A stretch of DNA of 64,000 nt. Source: an uncultured Granulosicoccaceae bacterium. GTDB taxonomy: Bacteria; Pseudomonadota; Gammaproteobacteria; Granulosicoccales; Granulosicoccaceae. Positions 17,315 to 25,052 of this stretch are shown here, piece after piece. Under the pieces are notes generated by a model that saw only the letters and a program-made list of their open reading frames with translations, ran no database searches and was not told the DNA's origin. Location: contig CALLBO010000003.1 in the NCBI GenBank assembly GCA_937998875.1, positions 1-64,000 on the forward strand, in the 5' to 3' direction. A program made the translations under genes and the position numbers. Each line of letters opens with the position of its first letter. Within the stretch, counting starts at the first letter, position 1.

Positions 17315-18289
17315 TTAGTCCCGCTCTGCGTCAGCCTCCTGCATTCGATCATCGGTGTAGCGATTGCCAACCACTGTTGAGTCATTTATCAGATCGTTAA
17401 GGGTATCCACAGTTTCCTGCGAAAGGGCAAGAGTTGCAGCGCCCGCGTTCTCTTTCATGAACTCAATGTGTTTTGTTCCTGGAATTGGAACATCATTGTC
17501 ACGATGTAGTAACCATGCCAACGCTAACTGAGCCATTGAACAATTGTTCTGTTCCGCGATTTCTGCAAAAGGTACCAGTAGCTTTTTGTTTTGTGCATAA
17601 GCTTCAGGTTCGAAGCGGGGACGGGCGATCGTAGTGCGCAGGTCGCCTTCTACCAGTTGGGTTACATCAGCTGCTTTGCCGGTTAGGAATGCACGACCAA
17701 GTGGTGAGAACGGCACCATGGTAACGCCCAGTTCGTCGCATGCATCCAGGATGCCTCTCTCCGGAGTTCGTGACCATAGTGAATATTCAGATTGCAGTGC
17801 TGCGATAGGGTGAACCTTATGAGCGCGGCGTAAATTTTCGCAGCACACCTCAGACAAACCGATCTCACGCACTTTGCCATCCTGCACCAGTTTCGACAGC
17901 GCACCGGTACTTTCTTCAATAGGTATGTTCGGATCAACGCGGTGCAGATAGTACAGATCAATGACATCAGTACGCAGACGCTTCAGGCTGTTCTCACAGC
18001 TTTCAATGATGCCAGCAGGATCGCCGTTAATTCCTTCACGCGATAAGCCGCACTTTGTCGCAAGAACGTATTCACTGCGGCGACTTTCCAGTGCGTTGCC
18101 AATGAGTGTCTCATTGTGACCTGAGCCGTATACCTGGGCGGTATCAAGAAACGTGTAGCCTACATCCAGTGCCTCGTTGAGCAGCCGTTCGGATTCAGCA
18201 TCATCTGCCTTGCCATATCCCATTGACATGTTCATGCAGCCCAAACCGATTGCAGAAACAGATAGTGAGCCGATGGTGCGAGTTTTCAT
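17315..18289 (-). CDS. Aldo/keto reductase
   Basis: An NADPH-dependent oxidoreductase of the AKR superfamily with a (beta/alpha)8 barrel. The tetrad positions are visible: Asp in FLDTAQVYGSG, the Tyr four residues on, Lys in VLATKCGLS and His in DLYYLHRVDPN. The C-terminal cofactor segment is VPIPGTKHIEFMKENAGA. The track start at 18364 adds a 25-residue tail with no sign of function. The ATG at 18289, after GGAAATATCAA, starts directly at the conserved MKTRTIGSLSVSAIGLGCMN, so I chose it (324 residues). It resembles the broad YajO/IolS-like subgroup and the substrate cannot be told. It stands alone, reading toward the propeller-protein gene. Confidence 0.9.
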   Translation of the reverse strand: MKTRTIGSLSVSAIGLGCMNMSMGYGKADDAESERLLNEALDVGYTFLDTAQVYGSGHNETLIGNALESRRSEYVLATKCGLSREGINGDPAGIIESCENSLKRLRTDVIDLYYLHRVDPNIPIEESTGALSKLVQDGKVREIGLSEVCCENLRRAHKVHPIAALQSEYSLWSRTPERGILDACDELGVTMVPFSPLGRAFLTGKAADVTQLVEGDLRTTIARPRFEPEAYAQNKKLLVPFAEIAEQNNCSMAQLALAWLLHRDNDVPIPGTKHIEFMKENAGAATLALSQETVDTLNDLINDSTVVGNRYTDDRMQEADAERD

Positions 18290-18445
18290 TTGATATTTCC
18301 GGGTTCGGTTGTAAGCAATAGTTGATTTTGCATCAGTGTTCCGCCTACAGAATTGTGGACACAATATTTCACTGTCGATCCCGGTTTAGACTGGTCCGGG
18401 AGTTGCATTTTAAAACGTCATGACATAATATTCACTTATGGCTTG

Positions 18446-18467
18446 TTGCCGGCGCTGAGGCCGGCAA
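18446..18467. repeat. GC-rich hairpin upstream of the microprotein ORF
   Basis: TTGCCGGC and GCCGGCAA form an 8-base perfect stem around a 6-base loop. No T-run follows. It may fold in the 5' leader of the small ORF at 18498, or may simply be an intergenic palindrome. Confidence 0.4.
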
Positions 18468-18497
18468 GCTTACAACCACGACTCACTGGAGTGCACG

Positions 18498-18566
18498 ATG
18501 ATCTTAGGTCTTATAGCGTTTTTACTATACGTAACATTCAAATGGCAGAGGATTGAATGGTGGTAG
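18498..18566 (+). CDS. Possible 22-residue single-span membrane microprotein
   Basis: This ORF is too short for the track. The ATG is preceded by GGAG with a 6-base gap, a textbook ribosome-binding site. The product is a hydrophobic helix followed by a short basic and aromatic tail (starts MILGLIAFLLYVTF, ends KWQRIEWW). The pattern of a stand-alone transmembrane segment with a charged end is typical of bacterial membrane microproteins. It sits alone between the aldo/keto reductase and the hydrolase gene. Evidence is limited to start signal and composition, and chance occurrence is possible. Confidence 0.4.
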   Translation: MILGLIAFLLYVTFKWQRIEWW

Positions 18567-18684
18567 CCTCATCTTTGCGGCAGCGAACCTAGTCTGGAGA
18601 TACTTTGGTTTTTAACGCTGCGAACGCACTGGTAGCGGTGCGTTAATCCAATGCTCACAAAGCCAATGATCGCAAGAATAGCGA

Positions 18685-19371
18685 TCAGGTGACGTTAATA
18701 GTCATCGGCTCAAGACCATCCACGCTCATTTCCATGACGTCTCCGCGTTGTACTGGACCTACGCCTGCCGGTGTACCTGCAAGAATCACATCTCCAGCTT
18801 CAAGCGTGAAGTATTCTGAGAGGTACGAGATCATCTCGGGTACTTTCCAGATCATCTGATTCAGATCTCCCTCCTGTGTAACTTTTTTATTCACTTTTAG
18901 TTCTATGCGTCCCTGATCAGGATGGCCAACACTTTCCACGGTATGAATCGGGCCAACCGGGGCAGAGCGCTCAAACGCCTTACCTATTTCCCACGGACGT
19001 CCCATCTTTTTTTGTGCACCTTGCAGATCGCGTCTTGTCATATCCAGAGAAAGGGCATAACCATAGACATGATCGAGCGCTTTATCTAACGGGATGTCGT
19101 CGCCTCCGGCCTTTAACATCACTGCAAGCTCTGCTTCATGATGTACGTCATTGGAGTGTTTCGGGTAGGGGAACTCACCGGAAGCATCCAGGTTGTTGGG
19201 ATTTTTTTGAAAGAAAAAAGGCGGTTCGCGATCAGGATCGTGCCCCATTTCAACCGCATGTGCGGCGTAGTTTCTCCCAATGCAATACACCCGACGTACA
19301 GGAAACTTTGCTTCAGTCCCGAGGACAGGAAGTAGAACCGGGGCGGGTGCGTCTATGACTAATGCGGTCAT
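18685..19371 (-). CDS. Fumarylacetoacetate-hydrolase-family protein (fumarylpyruvate hydrolase-like)
   Basis: A metal-dependent hydrolase that cleaves a C-C bond in 2,4-diketo acids. The fold signature is clear: CIGRNYAAHAVEMGHDPDRE, FFFQKNPNNL, HHEAELAVML with the metal-binding Glu pair, LDMTRRDLQGAQKKMGRPWE and ILAGTPAGVGPV. The wording is closest to the fumarylpyruvate hydrolase (NagK) branch of the gentisate pathway. The same superfamily also includes the L-2,4-diketo-3-deoxyfuconate hydrolase of oxidative fucose pathways. I moved the start from 19500 to the ATG at 19371, which follows GGAG and begins at the conserved N terminus. It is divergent from a GntR regulator across a region with an inverted repeat, so it is probably under that regulator. 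Confidence 0.88.
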   Translation of the reverse strand: MTALVIDAPAPVLLPVLGTEAKFPVRRVYCIGRNYAAHAVEMGHDPDREPPFFFQKNPNNLDASGEFPYPKHSNDVHHEAELAVMLKAGGDDIPLDKALDHVYGYALSLDMTRRDLQGAQKKMGRPWEIGKAFERSAPVGPIHTVESVGHPDQGRIELKVNKKVTQEGDLNQMIWKVPEMISYLSEYFTLEAGDVILAGTPAGVGPVQRGDVMEMSVDGLEPMTINVT

Positions 19372-19467
19372 GTAATCTCCTGAGGGGTCGCGCAGCTCTG
19401 GCCGACTGGATTGATCTAAATCAATCGGACCAATGATAGCAAACAGCGGTTTTATCGTTGATGATCT

Positions 19468-19519
19468 AAATTGGTTGTGCCTATAATGCTTGAAAATCAC
19501 CTAATTGATCAACCAATTT
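19468..19519. promoter_or_regulatory. Inverted repeat between the divergent hydrolase and GntR genes
   Basis: AAATTGGTTG (19468-19477) and CAACCAATTT (19510-19519) are perfect 10-base complements. They lie in the only space available for the two divergent promoters, and the right half also overlaps TTGATCAACCAA. FCD-type GntR proteins commonly bind short palindromes near their own start, so this is a candidate operator. The 32-base gap between arms is wider than usual for one dimer. Confidence 0.4.
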
Positions 19520-19528
19520 TGAGTTATT

Positions 19529-20218
19529 GTGCTGGCAAGACAGGAATTTAAAGAAGACAACAGTGAGCTTTATCGGCTCAAAACCTTCATTGAAGAAGGG
19601 GGTTTTGTGCCGGGTGATCGACTACCGTCGGAGCGCCAGTTGATCGATGATTTGGGCGTAACAAGATCTTCATTGCGCAAAGCGCTGGACACATTGGAGC
19701 GTGAAGGCGCTATCTGGCGCCATGTAGGCAAGGGAACTTTCGTTGGTGCTAAAAACGGAAGCCAGCCATTCCCGCACCTGGCTGAACTCAGTCAGCAACT
19801 CACACCAATTCAGATGATGCGGGCGCGTTTGTCACTTGAGCCTGCGATTACGCGGGAGGCGGCAATCAATGCGTCGGCCGATGATGTGGATGCAATCAGA
19901 ACCGCGCGCGATAAAGCACATACTGCTGATGGGTGGGATGCCTACGAAGAGGCCGATGACTTGTTTCATCGTTGCATAGCTCAGGCGACCGGTAATTTAT
20001 TACTGCTTTCTGTTTTTGATCATTTAAATCATGTACGCCGTGCAGTGGCATGGCGGCAGGTGATAAGAAATTCAGATAAACCTTCAGCGGAGCATTCAAG
20101 CTTCGCCGAACATGATCTAATTGTTGAAGCTATAAGTGATCGTGATCCAGCGGCTGCCTACTCTGCGATGCATTGTCACCTGACGTCTGTATCTAATCGA
20201 CTATACGGGGTCACGTAA
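19529..20218 (+). CDS. GntR-family regulator, FCD subgroup
   Basis: The N-terminal winged helix (residues about 12-75) carries FVPGDRLPSERQLIDDLGVT, RSSLRKALDTLEREG and HVGKGTFVG. An all-helical FCD domain follows (RLSLEPAITREAA, ADDLFHRCIAQATGN, HDLIVEAISDRD, MHCHL), with the Asp/His pattern that binds a metal and a carboxylate effector. The start is a GTG with no strong ribosome-binding site, and an alternative start is not obvious. It heads the importer operon and is divergent from the hydrolase gene. The regulator may sense a carboxylic-acid substrate or intermediate of the hydrolase, which is inferred. Confidence 0.92.
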   Translation: MLARQEFKEDNSELYRLKTFIEEGGFVPGDRLPSERQLIDDLGVTRSSLRKALDTLEREGAIWRHVGKGTFVGAKNGSQPFPHLAELSQQLTPIQMMRARLSLEPAITREAAINASADDVDAIRTARDKAHTADGWDAYEEADDLFHRCIAQATGNLLLLSVFDHLNHVRRAVAWRQVIRNSDKPSAEHSSFAEHDLIVEAISDRDPAAAYSAMHCHLTSVSNRLYGVT

Positions 20219-20323
20219 AGTCTCGATGGTGCGCAGGTTTTACCTGTGCATTTTTGCTGTAACCGTTTCGCCAGACCCCGGGCGGGATGTAACAATTTAA
20301 CTGGTTTAAAGCGAGGAAAAACC

Positions 20324-21301
20324 ATGCGAAGATTCTTAAAGAAACTGGCCATTGCAACAGTGGCAGTGCCGTTAGTGTTAGGTTTTACTGCATCATTGGC
20401 ACATGCAGAAAAAATAAAGATTGCGCTTGCTGAAACGCCTTCAGATGAACTGGCTGCATTTTTTGTCGCGCTGGAGCGTGCAAAGGCCAACGGGCTCGAC
20501 TACGAGTGGACAGCGTTCTCCGATGAAGAGCTCGCTATTCAGGCGGTACTGAGTGGTCAAATGGATATTGGTTTTGGTACGCCGTACGCTGCCATGCAGA
20601 GATCAAAAGCTCCTATCAGAATCATCTTCCAACTTTCAAAACTGAAGTTCTTTCCGGTCACGACCAAAAAATATAGTTCTCTGGAAGATCTGAACGGCGA
20701 GCCGATTCTGCTTCACTCTCGTGGTGGCGGTACTGACTCGATTGCGAACGTTATTGAAGACAAGATGAATATCAAGTTCGGTGAACGATCTTATGTGCCG
20801 GGTTCATCGAACCGGGTTGTAGCGCTGGTAGCAGGGCAGGCCAACGCGACAATTATTGATCTCTCCAATAAGAACAAGGTGATGCGCCAGCATGCGGACA
20901 AGTTTAATGTGCTGCCAATGTTCGATGTTGAAGCAAGTGATGAAGCACTTTTTGCGAATCTTGACTGGATCAAGGAAAACTCTGAAGACGTGCAGATTTT
21001 CGTTGATGCGCTTGCTAGTACCTGGAAAGACATGAGTGAAGATCCATCGATAGTTGCCAAGGAAACAAACCCTGATGGACCGATTGGTCAGTTACCTCCG
21101 GAAATTCTGGGCAACCTTGATGAGTTTTATTCAGCCGCCGTTGAGGGTGGCTTGTACAGCCCGAATGGTGGCGGTATGACTGCGGCCAAAGCCGATCTCG
21201 AGTGGTATAGCGCTGCCGGTCAGCTCGAAGGTGACATCGATAGTCTGAATATTGATGACTTCTGGTATATGGATCCGCTTAACAAAGCAACCGGACAGTA
21301 G
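20324..21301 (+). CDS. NMT1/SsuA-type ABC transporter substrate-binding protein
   Basis: A periplasmic binding protein for a small organic ligand, of the SsuA/TauA/THI5 class. The signal peptide begins MRRFLKKLAIATVAVPLVLG and is probably cleaved after Ala28 (LAHA). The mature sequence has the class-typical pattern (IKIALAETPSDELAAFFVAL, IQAVLSGQMDIGFGTPYAA, LNGEPILLHSRGGGTDSI). The track start at 20246 is unlikely; GAGGA precedes the ATG at 20324. It is followed by a terminator-like hairpin and then permease, ATPase and second permease genes. Binding proteins of this class handle sulfonates, taurine, nitriles, thiamin precursors and similar molecules, so the ligand is open. Sulfatase genes downstream suggest a sulfur-containing compound. 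Confidence 0.9.
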   Translation: MRRFLKKLAIATVAVPLVLGFTASLAHAEKIKIALAETPSDELAAFFVALERAKANGLDYEWTAFSDEELAIQAVLSGQMDIGFGTPYAAMQRSKAPIRIIFQLSKLKFFPVTTKKYSSLEDLNGEPILLHSRGGGTDSIANVIEDKMNIKFGERSYVPGSSNRVVALVAGQANATIIDLSNKNKVMRQHADKFNVLPMFDVEASDEALFANLDWIKENSEDVQIFVDALASTWKDMSEDPSIVAKETNPDGPIGQLPPEILGNLDEFYSAAVEGGLYSPNGGGMTAAKADLEWYSAAGQLEGDIDSLNIDDFWYMDPLNKATGQ

Positions 21302-21311
21302 GTAAACCTGT

Positions 21312-21333
21312 GCACCCGCTCTTTTGCGGGTGC
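21312..21333 (+). terminator. Attenuating terminator after the binding-protein gene
   Basis: GCACCCGC, a 6-base loop, GCGGGTGC and then GCTTTTC form a compact intrinsic-terminator shape. It lies 10 bases after the binding-protein stop codon and inside the operon. Partial termination here would give more binding protein than membrane components, a common arrangement in importer operons. Confidence 0.7.
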
Positions 21334-21364
21334 GCTTTTCGGTGTCTGTAGAGGAATCGCATTC

Positions 21365-22126
21365 GTGCTAAGTCGTTCACTTACACTTAAATTGGTCTCT
21401 GCCATTGTTGTATTCGGCGCATGGGAGATTGCCGGACGCATACCGGTGAGCTATGCGTTTCCCACTTTCATTGATTCGATGAAGGCCTTGTATGCAATGA
21501 CTGTGGATGGAAGGTTGTTCGAGGCCTATGGGGAAACGCTTAAACCGTTGGTGATTGGTGTGTGTATCTCAGCGGTGTTGGGCATTATCATTGGGCTCTG
21601 GATTGGTCTGAGTAGTTGGTTTGACTGGCTATTCTCACCAATATTTATTGTGATGCAGGCGGCACCATTGGCAGCACTTATCCCGCTGCTGGTAATGATC
21701 TATGGCATAGGGCTCACCTCAAAGGTATTTGTGGTTTGCATTATGGCAATGCCGGTCATTGTTCTTAATACTTCAAGTGCTGTGCGCAACACCCCCTCAT
21801 CATTTATTGAGATGAGTAAGTCCTTTCTGGCATCACGCTGGGAAGTGCTTTTTAAAATCATTATTCCGGCAGCATCGCCTGTTATTTTCTCCGGGCTCCG
21901 GCTTGGTGTCTCAGCAGGTTTCATCGGTGCGATTCTTTCGGAACTTAAAATTACCCCGACCGGTGTCGGCGATATCATTACTTTCAGCCGTTCCATTGCA
22001 GACTACGCAAGTATGTATGCGGCGATATTTTCTATCATCGTACTTGCAGTCGTCTTTCTTAATTTACTAGAGACGCTTGAACGCGTTTTGTTCGAAGGAA
22101 ATGTACGTGGCTATGCTTCAGACTGA
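21365..22126 (+). CDS. SsuC-type ABC transporter permease (first of two)
   Basis: An inner-membrane permease with about six hydrophobic segments (for example LVSAIVVFGAWEIAG, PLVIGVCISAVLGIIIGLWI, IFSIIVLAVVFLNLLETLE). The cytoplasmic coupling loop reads SSFIEMSKSFLASRWEVLFK followed by IIIPAASPVIFSGLRLG, the EAA-type motif of this class. The start is a GTG with GAGGA upstream. Its 3' end overlaps the likely starts of the ATPase gene. A second, different permease gene lies after the ATPase, so the transporter is probably a permease heterodimer, less common in this class than the usual homodimer. Confidence 0.9.
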   Translation: MLSRSLTLKLVSAIVVFGAWEIAGRIPVSYAFPTFIDSMKALYAMTVDGRLFEAYGETLKPLVIGVCISAVLGIIIGLWIGLSSWFDWLFSPIFIVMQAAPLAALIPLLVMIYGIGLTSKVFVVCIMAMPVIVLNTSSAVRNTPSSFIEMSKSFLASRWEVLFKIIIPAASPVIFSGLRLGVSAGFIGAILSELKITPTGVGDIITFSRSIADYASMYAAIFSIIVLAVVFLNLLETLERVLFEGNVRGYASD

Positions 22127-22913
22127 TGCGTTGGCAGAAGAGCTTGCACCCCTGCAAACTGATAATGCGGTTTCAGTGAGTGGTGTGTCCAAGAATTATG
22201 GTGATGTAGAAGCGTTGAAAAATCTGTCGCTGGACTTTCCGCGCGGACAACTCACTTCATTGCTTGGTCCTTCGGGCTGTGGCAAGACGACACTACTCAA
22301 AATTATTGCAGGACTGCTTGATCCGACCGAGGGTGAAATTCTGGTAAACGGATCACCGGTTACCGGCCCTGGTGAAGACCGTGCCTTTGTGTTTCAGGAT
22401 TTTGCGTTATTACCCTGGGCGTCGGTACTAAGAAATGTTTCTTTCGGTCTTGAGTTGCGAGGTGTTGCCAAATCAGAACGCGAAGATATAGCCATTAAGT
22501 ACATCAAGGAAGTCGGGCTGGACGGATTTGAGAAAAGCTTTCCGCATGAATTATCCGGTGGCATGCGCCAGCGTGTAGGGCTTGCACGTGCATTGTCTGT
22601 TGATGCAGATGTGTTGCTTATGGATGAGCCGTTTTCAGCCGTCGATGAACAAACGAGACGCAAGTTCCAGGAAGATCTGCTGGCGCTTGTAGCGAATGAA
22701 AACAAAACCTTTATCTTTGTAACTCACTCAATTGAAGAAGCCGTATACGTTTCTGACCAGATAGCGATTCTTCTACCGCGACCGAGCCGTGTTGCAGACA
22801 TCATCCGCCCAACGGGTTTACGCGAGAAAGACACGGCAAGCATCCGAAGAGACCCTGAGTATCTCGATATTGTTGACGAGATCTGGGAATCCCTTAAGAC
22901 GTACGTGGAGTAG
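22113..22913 (+). CDS. SsuB/TauB-type ABC transporter ATPase
   Basis: The nucleotide-binding subunit of the importer. Walker A is GPSGCGKTT, the Q-loop is FVFQDFALLPW, the signature is LSGGMRQRVGLARAL and Walker B is VLLMDEPFSAVD, followed by the H-loop TFIFVTHSIEEA. Length and order are typical. Several starts are possible. The track gives TTG 22077, while AAGGAA at 22095-22100 fits GTG 22107 (6-base gap) or ATG 22113. I list 22113, but 22107 is equally plausible. All overlap the end of the upstream permease gene, indicating translational coupling. Confidence 0.92.
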   Translation: MLQTDALAEELAPLQTDNAVSVSGVSKNYGDVEALKNLSLDFPRGQLTSLLGPSGCGKTTLLKIIAGLLDPTEGEILVNGSPVTGPGEDRAFVFQDFALLPWASVLRNVSFGLELRGVAKSEREDIAIKYIKEVGLDGFEKSFPHELSGGMRQRVGLARALSVDADVLLMDEPFSAVDEQTRRKFQEDLLALVANENKTFIFVTHSIEEAVYVSDQIAILLPRPSRVADIIRPTGLREKDTASIRRDPEYLDIVDEIWESLKTYVE

Positions 22914-22916
22914 GGC

Positions 22917-23669
22917 ATGAAGGTATTTGGTGTTCGTCTACCTGGAATGTCTTCACTATTATTGTGGGGCCTCTTATGGGAAATCGTCGGTCGCTCAGGC
23001 TATTCCTTTTTTGTACCGCCGCTTTCCGAGGTGGTTACAACGCTTTTTGAAATCATTGGTACAGCAGCATTTCAAAAAGCCTTGTACGAAACGGCCTACG
23101 CATTTTGTTCCGGTGTGTTTTTCGCCATAGTCATTGGCATACCCACAGGTATCCTGATGGGAAAAAACAGACTCGTCGATGAGCTGTTGCTGCCGTGGGT
23201 TAATATTTTTCTCAGCGCTCCTCTAACTGCTTTGGTTCCTGTGCTGATGGTGCTGTTCGGCTTTGGCATGAAATCGATCATCATTACCACCACACTCTTT
23301 GCTATCTGGATCATTATCCTGAATGCACGTGCAGGTGTAATGCAGATCAACCGCTCTCTGGTCGAGATGGCCACCAGTTTTGGTGCCACACCCTGGTCTG
23401 CATTTTCCAAGATCTACTTCTGGGCGGCTCTCCCCGAAATACTCGGTGGTGTGCGGATCGGAATAATCAGAGCCGTGAAAGGGGTCATTATCGGTCAGCT
23501 GCTTATTTCACTGGTTGGGTTCGGAGCGTTGTTTGAACTTTACTCTAATAACTTTCTGATGAAGCACTTCTGGGCCGTTCTGGTGGTGTTGTTTGCACTG
23601 GCGTTTACCATTTCAGAGTTTCTGGCATACCTTGAAAGACGGGTATCCTATTATGCCGCCAAGCGGTAA
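22917..23669 (+). CDS. SsuC-type ABC transporter permease (second of two)
   Basis: A second inner-membrane permease with about six spans (YAFCSGVFFAIVIGIPTGIL, VNIFLSAPLTALVPVLMVLF, FWAVLVVLFALAFTISEFLA). The EAA loop region is SLVEMATSFGATPWSAFSKIYFWAALPEILGG. It begins three bases after the ATPase stop, so it is the same transcript. Sequence differs clearly from the first permease, arguing for a heterodimeric channel. The operon may continue into the sulfatase-like gene 86 bases further on. Confidence 0.9.
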   Translation: MKVFGVRLPGMSSLLLWGLLWEIVGRSGYSFFVPPLSEVVTTLFEIIGTAAFQKALYETAYAFCSGVFFAIVIGIPTGILMGKNRLVDELLLPWVNIFLSAPLTALVPVLMVLFGFGMKSIIITTTLFAIWIIILNARAGVMQINRSLVEMATSFGATPWSAFSKIYFWAALPEILGGVRIGIIRAVKGVIIGQLLISLVGFGALFELYSNNFLMKHFWAVLVVLFALAFTISEFLAYLERRVSYYAAKR

Positions 23670-23723
23670 CGATGCTTCGGATTTTCTCCAGTTAAGTGCT
23701 GTTACCCATATTGATATACACTA

Positions 23724-23752
23724 AGTCTGTTTGGATATTTTAAAAGCAGACT
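23724..23752 (+). promoter_or_regulatory. Hairpin immediately before the sulfatase-like GTG start
   Basis: AGTCTGTTT and AAGCAGACT can pair over 8 of 9 positions around an 11-base loop. The right arm ends four bases before the GTG at 23756, exactly where a ribosome-binding site would lie, and no Shine-Dalgarno sequence is otherwise visible. It could restrict translation or act as a weak internal terminator. Confidence 0.35.
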
Positions 23753-23755
23753 AAC

Positions 23756-25051
23756 GTGCCTGTCATCGAGCATCGCAACATCTTATTCTGCCTGTTCGAT
23801 TCCTTAAGCCTCGAAGAACTCGATGTGCTGGAGCGAGCAGGAAATCTGCCTTCACTGTCGTCTCTTAGAGCAGATGGCATGTTCTTCAGTCGTTGCTATA
23901 CACCGTGTCCGGAAAGTAGCCCTGCTCGCGCCAGTCTTTTTACCGGGCTTGATCCATCGGTTCATGGGCTATGGACTAACGGTGTCGCCCTTCCGGGTAA
24001 CGAACAAACATTCGCCAAACGACTGTCAAACTCAGGCTACGCAACTTATCTGGCGGGCCGCTATCAATTGGCCGGTGTCTCGCGATGGACGACAGAGCAG
24101 GTTAACGGCGGAGAGTTTGCTGAGATGGACTGGGCGCACGGTCCATTGCATCGTTCACGGCAAAACGCCTATTTGAACTGGCTTGAGAGAACAGCACCGG
24201 AACATCATGCAAAGGTCTTTACTACACAGGCCAATCCGCAAAACACAATTGTGTCCCAACAACAGAGGGCGGTTTATGAAGGTTTGCCGGACAAGTTAAG
24301 TTTTAATCATTGGGTGGGTGAACGGGTAGATGACTGGATTCGAAGCGCATCTCAAGATCAACCATTTCTATCGGTAGCAAGTTTCTCCACAGGAGATGGC
24401 CTGGGGGCAGAGCCGGCTGTAAATGCGGATGCAGAGGGCTTAAGTAAGATTGCGTTGCAACAGGCAGATGCTGCAATCGGTCAAATCATTGGGCAGTTGC
24501 AAGCAAGTAATCGTATGGATGACACGGTGATTATCGTCGCTTCTGCGCGGGGTAATCATGATCCGGATGTTGCTAACACCGTGATGGATGAGCGTTGTAT
24601 AAAAGTACCACTGCTGATTTATCAATCTGACGGTGAGAGCAAAGTGGTAGAGCTGCCAGTATCTACGATTGATATTGCGCCTACAGTGCTCGATTTGGCC
24701 AATGTGTCCGTTGGACCCCGTATGCAAGGTAGTTCGTTATTAAGTGCTTTCGGTAACGCTGATTCCTTCCGAAACTGGTCTATGACGCGTTTACGTGCGA
24801 CCAATACTAATGGTGAACGTGAGTGGTATACGTCGTTCTGTAACAACAGAATGAAGTTGGTGATACAGCATGATAAAAATGATTGCGAAGACACAACACG
24901 CTTGTACGATCTTGAAGCCGATCCTTGCGAACAGAATAATCTGGCATTGAACAATGCGCATATTGCTGTCCTTGAAGACATGATTGACCAGATGATAGAT
25001 GCGCGTTGTGCGTTGGAAGATCGCACTGAACCACGCATAGCGGACTTTTAG
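23756..25051 (+). CDS. Sulfatase-family protein, probably catalytically impaired
   Basis: Overall similarity to the next sulfatase is clear along the chain (opening RNILFCLFDS, SLFTGLDPSVHGLWTNGV, WAHGPLHRSRQNAYLNWLER, ending TRLYDLEADPCEQNNLALNN). Several catalytic sites differ. The active-site motif reads SSPAR, with Ser54 where formylglycine would form from Cys or Ser. The metal-binding DQQR of the N terminus is FDSLS. The usual FTSDHG is replaced by VASARG, and the FDPHHPF segment is missing. The protein is about 65 residues shorter than its neighbour. Ser-type sulfatases exist, but the loss of the Asp-His pair argues for a binding or regulatory pseudoenzyme. The start is a GTG without a clear ribosome-binding site. 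No signal peptide is seen. Confidence 0.85.
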   Translation: MPVIEHRNILFCLFDSLSLEELDVLERAGNLPSLSSLRADGMFFSRCYTPCPESSPARASLFTGLDPSVHGLWTNGVALPGNEQTFAKRLSNSGYATYLAGRYQLAGVSRWTTEQVNGGEFAEMDWAHGPLHRSRQNAYLNWLERTAPEHHAKVFTTQANPQNTIVSQQQRAVYEGLPDKLSFNHWVGERVDDWIRSASQDQPFLSVASFSTGDGLGAEPAVNADAEGLSKIALQQADAAIGQIIGQLQASNRMDDTVIIVASARGNHDPDVANTVMDERCIKVPLLIYQSDGESKVVELPVSTIDIAPTVLDLANVSVGPRMQGSSLLSAFGNADSFRNWSMTRLRATNTNGEREWYTSFCNNRMKLVIQHDKNDCEDTTRLYDLEADPCEQNNLALNNAHIAVLEDMIDQMIDARCALEDRTEPRIADF

Positions 25052-25052
25052 C

